Assembly: GCA_948474755.1 (NCBI GenBank)
Contig: CAOLHI010000021.1
Span: forward strand, 62,001 to 126,000
Source of the DNA: Ctenosaura bakeri
Lineage: Eukaryota; Chordata; Lepidosauria; Squamata; Iguanidae
Direction of reading: 5' to 3'
DNA: 64,000 nt
Below, one piece after another: positions 55,051-64,000 of the stretch (positions within the stretch are counted from its first letter, which is position 1; every line of letters begins with the position of its first letter). Under the pieces are notes generated by a model, which was given only the letters and a program-made list of their open reading frames with translations, did not search any database and was not told the DNA's origin. The position numbers and the translations under genes are program-made.

Positions 55051-57617
55051 GGCTAAAAGACCCTCTCATTACCCTCTTCTCACAGACCTACTTTGAGTTA
55101 TAATGCCCCCAAACCCTAAGGAGATGCTGGCATTGCGGGTGGACCTCAAAGTCCCCCACTTCTTAGGATAACAATACTGTCTATATCAGAGCTTTCCAAA
55201 CTTTTCATCTTGGTGAAACACTTTTTAGACATGCATCATTTCGCAACACAGTAATTCAGTAAGTAAAGGCAACCCCTTCACCCAAGCCTGACCTGATCTC
55301 ACCTTCACTGGGGTCTTCCTTGGCCCAGGGCAGTAGTGAGAGAGGCAGCCCCTTCACCCAGGCCCGGCCTGCTGTGGTGCAGGAAAGGAAGCCCCTCCAC
55401 CTTGTTCGCATAACACAGCTGTACACTGCAGTTGACACACTAACGTGCTGTGACACACAGTTTGGAAAGCTCTGGTTTACATGGTATTCTAGCCAGCAGT
55501 TGAACTCCTGCACTTTGCATTAGCTGCAGCTTCTATGTCTTCTTCAAGGACAGCCTCAACTCCTAAGTCTGCTCCTCTTAATTCCCTTCCTCATACATAC
55601 ACACTTTCATAGCAAAGAGAGGTGTGGAGACTGTGTATGTTCTTATATGTTCTCTCTACATTAACTGCCATTGGATTATGAACAGTCTTTCAATCTAGCA
55701 GGATGCCATCTTATCCCCTTGGGTGTCATTCATATCCTGAACACTAGCTTCCATTGTGTCCTAAATCCCAAACACTCAGTTTCTTCTTTAAAACCAAGTG
55801 AAACTATAGTTTCTTTAAAAAAATAACAACAACAACTAGTTGCCATACTGCTGCAGCTTCTTGAATCATAAGTACAATGGTGAAAATCTGACAAAACGGT
55901 TCCTTCTAATGCTTGCGTCCTCTATCTCAACGCCCAATTATGGTTGTCCTCCCACTACCCTAAGAAGAAAGTTAGATGAGAGAACCCATTCTGTGCAAGA
56001 GAGGAGCTACAACTAGCCTCTGGAGAAAAGTTGTCAGAATTATAAAGACCCATTCCCCTTCTCTCTTGCACACACCTCGAGTACACAATTTGATACAAAG
56101 GAAAAAGCACATGGTAAGTCATTCAGACTTCTCAAACTAACTTAAATTTTTAGACAAATTTTCAGGAGAAACGGATCTCAGAGAGACTAATTTTCTCCAC
56201 TTCTGTACCATTAGCAAAGTTATTTTTCTACTGCCTAAATTTCAGGCCCACAAAACCCTTGTCTCTCTGTGGTTCTAAATTGCACCTTTAAAATATTTTG
56301 GAAGCTGGAACGTTGTTTTCTGCATTCTCTATGACCTAGCAATGAGGAAAAATGTTGTAGCTGCATGCCTTTCTAGTTGACTCTGACTTACAGTAAGTCC
56401 TTATGGAAGTTACCCTTGGAGCCCTGATGAGTACCAACACTCATCTCATTTAGACAACAAGGTAAAAATTAGCTGTTCATCGAGACCTCTGAGTCTCATT
56501 AATTCATCCTGAATACTGTTCATAGTTTTAAAAGCTTTTAAATCTTGGAATAGTATCCAAAGAGGTGGGTTTATATCCACAAAAGCTCATGAGAAAATCA
56601 AAACTAGTTACTCTGAAAGGTGCTATCACATTACTTCATTTTCCCCCTCCTCCTTCCTTCCTTCTCCTTATGGCAAGATTTATTCAAATGCCATTTGCCA
56701 CTGCCTTCCTCCAGTGATGTAGACTTGAGTTGATTGTCTCAAACTCAAGTTGGACTCAAGTCGCTTCAATGACTCGACTTACAGTCCACTCAGCAATAAA
56801 TGATGGACCGACTCAACTCATGACTTGTCCAACTTGCTGCTCTTGCTGGTCCCACCTCCCTCAGCCTTTTCCCAATCAGCAGTTAGGAAACATTAGGTTG
56901 ATGACTCAGTTGGAGTTCCACATGCTTCTTATCTCCACCTCTCCCTTGTTTTTTTGGTTTTTTTTTTTTTTTTGAGAGGCCATTTATAGGAAAGCAAGAG
57001 TGTGGGAAGACTGAAGAGGGGAAAACACAGGTTTTCAGGGTTTTTTGGATGTGGGTGTAGAGTGGTTTCAGCATCAGGGTGGAGGTCCTGGAGGGTCTCA
57101 CTCAGCAGAGCCAAATAACTGGATGGGGGGTGATGGTGGGAAGAAAGTGAGGCAGGGAGAAGAGGAAAGGGTCAGTTGTATGATTTTCTGTTCTTCAATG
57201 GCTGAAGGCTGCTTGCTTGTAAGTAAATGAGAAACCTAGGGTGTCATTGCCAGCCATGGCAGAGTGCGGTGCAGTTTCTTCCTGGAGGGCTTTCCTATTG
57301 TTTGATGGCTAATGGCTTCCTTCCAATCCCGCATGCTCATGAGTAAACAGGAAAGTGAGGGTGTCCTTTACAGCCATGGCAGAGTGGGGAGCAGTTTCCT
57401 CCAGGAGGGCTTTCTTGTCCTTTGATGGCTGAAGGCTTCCTTCCAATCTTGCCTGCTCTCAACATCCCCCCACAACCTCTTTTTTTTTGCTATTAAAGTT
57501 GGCTCCCACACTTGAGACTTGACTTGGGACTTGACTTGAATCATCTTGCAAGGAATTGAAACTCAACTTGAGACTTGAAGGTAGGGACTTGAGACATGGA
57601 GTAAAAGACTTTACATC

Positions 57618-57750
57618 ACTGCCTTTCTCGGAGGCTGACAGAGTATGACTTGCTCAAGGCCACCCACTGGTTTTCCGTGGATTAGTGGGGATTCTAACCC
57701 TGGTTTCCCAAAGCCCAAGTCCAACACTCAAACCACTACACTGTGCCAGC
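57618..57750 (-). repeat. tRNA-derived SINE fragment
   Basis: On the minus strand: GCTGGCACAGTGTAGTGG (A box), GGGTTAGAATCCCC (B box) and GTGGCCTTGAGCAAGTCA. A common squamate SINE layout. Confidence 0.7.
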
Positions 57751-59374
57751 TCAGGAAAATGTCTACTATTCCCTTTATTCAATATAGCTTTGGTATGCAT
57801 TACCAAAGTCACACAAAAAAGTTAAGTATTCAAGGTGCCAAAGAGTGAAAGTGCATGGGGAGGAGAGAAGAAATGATTAAGGATCCCTTTAGACAGCTAA
57901 ACCAATTTAATACCAAGCACAAAGACGAAGTGTGTGCCATTATCAGTCCTTCTTGTTTGCCAATTTGCTACTTCGAATGAAATATGTCTGGTCTTTGCTA
58001 AAAAAAATCAGCAAACAGAAAGGTACATTTCTTTATGCATTGTGTTTCTGTCATAATCCAAACCTCACTACAAAAGTCTTCAAGTTTTCTTTCAAGGTAA
58101 TCACCTTTGTCCTGCATTGCCTCTGTCTATGAGGATAGAATGTTTATATTGTTTTCACAGAAATACTGACAAATATTCATAATGCTGATGTGGCAGGGGG
58201 GATAAAAGTCTAGAAACAGCATTACTGAGATTCCCCATCAATTCCAAAAGAGATAAATTTGAGTGTTGTGTTTGAGAGAAGGGGGAAAGGAACATGTTGC
58301 TTCATTTTTAAGATGCCATAAACAAAGTGAGAATTCTGATAATTTCATGTCTGAAAAGTCCAGTGCTTCCTTTCTATAATCTGTCACTTTTATAGTCCTA
58401 TATTTTCAACAACGAGAAGGCCAACTCTAATTTAGAATCCCGTTACATTCAATTTCTCCGTGGACAAAATGTTCCCAACTGGTGCTATGGAAAGTAGGTA
58501 TTTGCTAATTAGTAGCATAATTCTTCAATCTTTGTTTTAAGCCAAATAAATAATTTTGTGTGGTGGAAGCAGTCTTGCAGAAGTTGGTATATATTAAATA
58601 CATTGTAAAGTTGTACATTTTATAGCTGATGTCTGCCTTTATCACATCAAGCTATTACAACAATATCTGGCTTTACAAAAGCACAACTACTTATAAACCT
58701 TTTTTGACAATCATGGTCTGATTGTGTTGACTACATACCATTCCTGCAGCAATGTAAGAATGAAAGCCAGGTTGCTTGAGAAACATGGTGGCCAGGAGAT
58801 GGACAACAGCACAGCTTGGGAAAAGAAGTTACTTTTTGGACTACAAATCCCAGAAGCCCACAGGTAGCATAGTTAGTGGTCAGGCTGACTGGGTCCAAAA
58901 TAACATTTCCATGTTCTGGACAGCAGCAATGGGAGAGGAAGCAAAAGCTCAGTGGGTTAAGAGACTTTATCAGACACATTGTGCACACTCTGTGGTTAGT
59001 CCATGCAAAGGGACAATTAGCCAAAGAATTCAACAACCAGAGAATCCCACATTTCAAGCTTTCAGTCCCTAAAGCTATGACAAGAGAAGCAAAAAATGAA
59101 AAATTTCAAGGTGCACAGATAACCTGAGGAGATCTCAAAAGTCATTTCTGAGGGCTGCGGTGGTATGGCTGAAAGAAGAGGTGAAAACTGGTGGAGCTTC
59201 AAAATGCCATACACTTGTATTTGCTTTGTACTGAATACTCTCCCACAGTGCTTCATATATGTAATTTCTATTGTTGCTATTTGGATTTGGATTTGGATTT
59301 TTCTCCCACAAGCAAGAAGCACACATTGCACAGTTTGCCTTAGGACAGATGCTGGAGGATAGAGCTTATGTATC

Positions 59375-59625
59375 ATAACGTCATAGAGTTGTATGTTCCC
59401 TCAAAGACCATCTAAGGCCAACCTTCTGCCTGTACCAAAATTCACCAGTAAAGCACCACTGACAGCTGGTCATCTAAGATTTCTAATGAAGATGAGTCCA
59501 CCATCTTCTGACATAGGCTATTCCATTGTCAATCAGCTGCTAGCCCACCCAGAAGTTCTTCCTAACATTTAGACGGCACCTCCTTTCTTGTAATTTGAAT
59601 CCAGTGATTTGTATCCTCTTCCTTA
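59375..59625 (-). repeat. CR1 LINE 3' fragment
   Basis: GTCATAGAGTTGTATGTTCC, GTCCACCATCTTCTGACATA and CCAGAAGTTCTTCCTAACAT are the reverse complement of CR1 3' text as seen at 36100-36340. Diverged. Confidence 0.7.
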
Positions 59626-62192
59626 ATGATCCAGCAATGCAATCCTGAATGAGCCAGGACTACAAAATGGATTACTACATCTGAAAGCCATGGGTTCCTC
59701 AACCCATTAGAGGGGAAGAAAGACAGACTTGTGGACATCTCTAGTTAAATCCACACAATATCTATACAATTATGAACAACACTGCAAATGTACAGATGGC
59801 TGAGCTCTTCTGCACATTGGGCAGGAGAATGGACTGAAGGCTTTTTTTTTTTCATTAAAAAGTATTTAGGTAACAATACTTTTAAACAGATGTATCAGCA
59901 TATATAGTGTTTCTACTGCCACAAACAAGTGTTAATTATTTCTGCTTTTAGTTTAACCAGATTACACCTGCACTATTGCAAGCAAAATTACATTTTGTTA
60001 AGTCTAGAGCAACACATACAAAATAGCTGTTCCATGCTAAAATTGTGGCATGTCTAGCAACACCTTCTGTGTGTTTACTGACTTTTCTTGGGGAGGGAGC
60101 AGCAAGGAAAGAGATATCATGTAAGGATTTTCACTCCCTTCCTACAATACAGTATATAGAGACTGGCTTTGAATGATGTCGAATTAAGAAGAACAAAAGA
60201 CAATGATACAGAGAGGCAGCCAAAACTGGCAGTTGGTGCTACAAACAGGTTTCCAGAAACAGTCAGAGATATTGCAACAGAACTGTGTTCCCATTGGTCA
60301 AGCACAACCAACTTGTCAAGGCCCATCCATCATCTGGGCCTGAACTAGAAATCTTGGGGGAAGGAGAAGAAGGGCCTTCCAGTGAACCCAAGCAAAGCTA
60401 GTGACTATGAGGAGCCTCATTCTCATACAGAACATTGGAGACCAACATTTCAGCTGCAGCTCACGAAGAATCCTTACCGGTTGCTTAGGATCCTAGTTGG
60501 ATTGATTCAGGATCAGAGAAGCCCAGCAAGAACATCAGGCTGCTAGCCAAGTGTCCAGATCGCCATATGAGACCTTTCTTATAGCCATATGAGACCTTTC
60601 TTATAAAACAATCTGGGAGAGGAAAGCCTGTGACGCTTAGATCAAGACCTACCAGAATTGAAGCCAACCATCTCTCCTTGATAGAGTGTTCCAACAGGCC
60701 TTCTCTCACAGGTCTCCATCTTCCTAATTTTTACAGAAGACCTGAAGGAGAAGCTGTGAAGAAGACATCAGGCAGGTTCATGTGACACAAGGAGATCCTA
60801 CAGGCAAGAGGCTGCAGGTCTCCCTTTACAAATGAACAATTCTATGCAGAGAGTTGCTAACTAAGGCTAACGAAAAACAGATGCTAGCTCTACATTTCTA
60901 GTTTGCTATACGCCACCTCTCTATGAAGCAAGTTTCTGCTTGGATGGTCTGCTGAAAATTTTAGCACCAGGTCATACACTCATTTTTTGATATTCAGTCA
61001 CTTCACTGTTACTGGTTCAACACAGTATCATGCCACAAGGAAATGGATAGCACACAGTGTCAGGGTTCAATTCAGGAATCCTACGATGTCCAGCCAAAGG
61101 TGCTTTTCTGTCTCTGATGGCTGCACTGAGAAAGGCAAGAAGTTCACCACAGGTTCACAGGTTAAGAGGCTACTGAGATCCAGAGGGGTACCTGTCCATC
61201 TGCAGGCTACTTCAGTAGAGCATTTAAAGATACTGTTGTCCACATTGGTGCAAACAGGTCAGCAAATAAGTCCAACATAGTAACCACAAGAACAGTGCAA
61301 TCTGCACATTCTTGACTTTGCACAGCCTGTCCCCAGAGAACTGCTTTCCCCAAACATCCTTTTGGGGTGATTCATGCACATGAGTGAATGCTGAAATTTC
61401 ACTGCCTGTTTTAAAGCCAGAGAAGAATGAGCACAAGCTATGGGTGGGTGGGTGGAGACCTAGCTGCTTTGAATGCCCATTGGTGAGATGGAGGTTGCAT
61501 CTCAGCTGTGGACCATCCTGCTCAAGATTCACATCACTGCCTCCTTCTAAATGGAGTCATTTTGGCTTTCACTTTGCATCAGCAATAGAGGTCTACTCTC
61601 TCTCTCTCTCTCTTTGAAGTCCTTTGCACACAATATGTTCAAAACATCTTGAACTCTTGTGTTGCATTCATATGCATGTGGAAATTTAGGACACAAAAAC
61701 AAACAAAAACAAAAGCCATTTATAAGTGAAGTGTGGTTTCTAAGCTACCTAGAAGTTCAGAGTAGGGCAGCATGCAGTTATTCCATTTTTATTTCCCAGC
61801 AGGCAGTCATTTGCCTATGACCATCTATCTACTTATTTGTTTCATGGCAAAATGGGGATATGAACTCAGGTCTAACCACTACAGGAGGGAGTGGGCAAAA
61901 TCTACTGTCTGGGGTGGGGGTGGGGGTGGGGGGAGCTTCAACGTTCCAAAAAAGCCCCAAGGGAGCTGCAAAAACCTCACTACTGGAATCTGGTGGTGAG
62001 GAAAAACAACCATACCTCTTTAAAACAAGCACTTAGGGAGCATGCGACTTGTTTTAAAGGAGAATTGCTACTGTGGAACAGCGCAGGAGCAAACTGGACA
62101 GCCAAAATGCTATGGGATGTACAAAAATGGGTGGGAAGGTAGAAGCAACCTATATAATTTCCCCTGCTGCTGCCACAGTATATAGCAATAGC

Positions 62193-62193
62193 C

Positions 62194-62224
<31 letters not shown>

Positions 62225-62226
62225 TT
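62193..62226 (+). repeat. (CTTT)n microsatellite
   Basis: About eight CTTT units. Confidence 0.95.
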
Positions 62227-62803
62227 CAAAGTATAAGTCTAGTACTTTGATTAATAATGTATTGTCCTATGTGAATCTTTGGTATGGTCAATACATATGC
62301 TAACATCATATTGCTTGTTTTTTTAAAAATTGCATTCGTATTAAGTAAGTCATTTGGATCTGCTGACTATCCTTTATCCAAAATGCTTGGAACCAGAAGT
62401 GTTCCATATTTTTCAAATTTTAGAAAATATTACCTTTCTTAGAATAGCCTTGCATTTCGTTAGTTCGCTACTTGTTTTGGCTATGAAATGCAAGGCTGAG
62501 AGAGACTGGATCTGTGAAATGGCGGGAATCTAAGTGTAGTGCTTGGTGCAAATGCACACCACGAACAGGTTGCTTACCTGTAACTGTGGTTCTTCGAGTG
62601 GTCATCTGTGCCATCATACACTAGGAGCTTTAGCGCCTGCGCGGTAGCGTTCGGAAACTTCTAGAGCTTGTTCGCTTGGCGGGAACCCCTCCCCCACGCC
62701 GGTACTGCGCATGCTCCTCCCGCCGAGCAACGGTCTCTCCTCAGTTCTGTCGTCCGCCGTAGAACCTACAGGGACCTGAGAAGAGGGGAGGAAGGGCGGG
62801 TGT

Positions 62804-62898
62804 GTATGATGGCACAGATGATCACTCGAAGAACCACAGTTACAGGTAAGCAACCTGTTCTTCTTCTTCGTGGTCTCTGTGCCTTCATACACTAGGAG
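62804..62898 (-). repeat. Internal complementary region, copy D
   Basis: The same fused inverted ends as in copy C, again with four TTC triplets at the junction, next to the recombinase stop. Confidence 0.88.
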
Positions 62899-62934
62899 AC
62901 TGTGTAGCTTACCGGTCGGACGGCGGGTCAGGTC

Positions 62935-63950
62935 CTACAGCACGGAAGCCAACACCTCACGTCCAAACCGGGCATCTCTGCGCGACCGGCAGTCGAGCCT
63001 GTAGTGGCGCACGAAGGTCGATGGTTGGGACCAGGTCGCCACACGGCAGAGTTCATGCAGGTCAACTCCTCGCAGGAGGGCCGCAGAAGTAGCCACAGCT
63101 CTGGTGGAGTGGGCTCGAAGCAGGACTGGCGGAGGCTTCCTCGCGAGCTCATACGCCAGTTGAATAGTCCTTACCACCCACTTGGAGAAGCGCTGGGTGG
63201 ACACTTTTAGGCCCCTCCGACGTCGCCCATAGCAAACAAAGAGATGCGGCGTCTGTCGGAAGGAAGCAGTCCTGTCCTTTTGAAGCCAATGCCCAACGCA
63301 CGTCCAGGGAGTGGAGGGACCGCTCCAACGGTGTCGTCGGGTTCGGGAAGAAGGCAGGCAGGATGATGTCCTGGTTGAGATGGAAACTGGACACCACCTT
63401 TGGCAGGAACGAGATGTCAGGTCTCAGGACCACCTTGTCCCTGTGGAAGACCATGAAGGGCTCATCGGAACGAAGAGCTGTGATCTCACCCGCTCGCCTC
63501 GCTGAGGTCACCGCTACCAGGAAGGCGGTTTTCATTGTCAGGAGCCTGTCATCCGAGGTCGCCATCGGCTCGAAGGGCGGCTTCGTCAACTGCGAGAGCA
63601 CCAGCGAGAGGGACCACGGCGGTAGCGGCGGCGATACCGGCGGGTAGAGATGGTGAAGTCCCTTCAGGAACCGCTTAACGGTATCGTTCCTGAAGAAGGC
63701 CGAGGCAGCAGATCGTGGCGGTTGGTATGCCACGATCGCGGAGAGATACACCTTCAGGGATGGAAACGCCAGGCCCTGTTGCCGGAGGTGCAGGAGGAAG
63801 TGCAGGACGGTCGAGAGCCCCGCGGGCGATACCGGCTCACTCCTCTCGTTAGCGAAGGTCAGGAAGCGTCGCCACTTGTATTGATAGTTGCGACGGGTGG
63901 ATTCCTTCCTGGCCGCGACGAGGACGGTACCGAGCACGGGATCGTCTAGT
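62935..63950 (-). pseudogene. Tyrosine recombinase of DIRS copy D, frameshifted
   Basis: A 262-codon frame (63149-63937) covers the N-terminal DNA-binding part and the first catalytic Arg (SARRAGE). The C-terminal frame (62935-63204) has HSTR, VATW and RHYRLD. Between them near 63280 this copy reads GTCCTTTTGAAGCC where copy C has GTCCTTGTAGAAGGCC, a short deletion that breaks the frame. Confidence 0.83.
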
Positions 63951-64000
63951 GCGATATCCTCCAGGCATGGAGGGCCAGGCGTGGCAGGTCCGGATGGAGG

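Larger units (their letters stand above)
55055..62562. other. Unassigned DNA with scattered short repeats
   Basis: No gene recognised. Short simple repeats include poly-T near 56950, (TC)n at 61594-61614 and (CTTT)n at 62193-62226. SINE and CR1 fragments in this stretch are listed separately. Confidence 0.4.
62563..64000 (-). mobile_element. DIRS-type retrotransposon copy D, 3' part, cut by window end
   Basis: Almost identical to the 3' end of copy C: outer end GAACAGGTTGCTTACC at 62563, shared repeat, internal complementary region at 62804-62898 and tomorrow-to-C matching recombinase coding at 62935-63950. The flank before the element ends CACCAC, and the element begins with the GAA triplet used elsewhere. 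The remaining coding parts lie beyond the window. Confidence 0.9.

Overview
The window looks like vertebrate nuclear DNA, most likely from a lepidosaur (lizard-like) reptile. It has spliced genes with GT-AG introns and an AT-rich background. The repeats are CR1 and L2/Jockey-type LINE remnants, tRNA- and 5S-rRNA-derived SINEs, and many DIRS-type tyrosine-recombinase retrotransposons. The species cannot be named from the sequence. Nothing prokaryotic is present.

Two host genes are recognised, and both are partial. FANCL (E3 ligase of the Fanconi anaemia core complex) is on the + strand. Its last five coding exons lie at 7382-7427, 7507-7588, 11592-11708, 12457-12528 and 14701-14736, and include the whole RING-like zinc domain. 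VRK2 (membrane-anchored Ser/Thr kinase) is on the - strand. Four 3' exons lie at 36627-36685, 24483-24664, 16452-16619 and 14804-15043, ending in a C-terminal transmembrane anchor. The two genes converge tail to tail with stop codons 67 bp apart, the order I recall for mammals. The candidate VRK2 poly(A) signal lies beyond the last FANCL exon, so the transcripts probably overlap. FANCL exons 5' of 7382 and the VRK2 kinase exons were not found here.

Most of the rest is mobile DNA in introns. Seven traces of DIRS-type retrotransposons were found: copy A (1-3903, -, cut by the window start), an old + strand 3' end directly abutting it (3904-about 5200), a second family in the last FANCL intron (about 13005-13800, +), a 133-bp end-only hairpin (23349-23481), copy B (about 29632-33885, -, internally deleted), copy C (41574-47644, -, complete from end to end) and copy D (62563-64000, -, cut by the window end). 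Copy C shows the full layout: inverted terminal repeats, an internal complementary region matching the circle junction, Gag, RT-RNase H, a methyltransferase-like segment and a tyrosine recombinase. It sits in a CR1 LINE at a GAA triplet with no target duplication. Every copy that can be judged is defective; the polymerase frame of copy A is open as far as the window shows it.

Other insertions with defined ends are a 1166-bp Harbinger-like element with a 3-bp duplication inside an L2-like LINE, a second foldback element with a minisatellite nested in it (9433-10042), a 450-bp Harbinger-like MITE (19625-20074), a 1001-bp GC-rich solo LTR with a CAGGA duplication (17197-18197) and a probable retrovirus-like solo LTR (54473-55050). 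The stretch from 36.7 to 64 kb is probably VRK2 intron or 5' flank; no host exon was recognised there.
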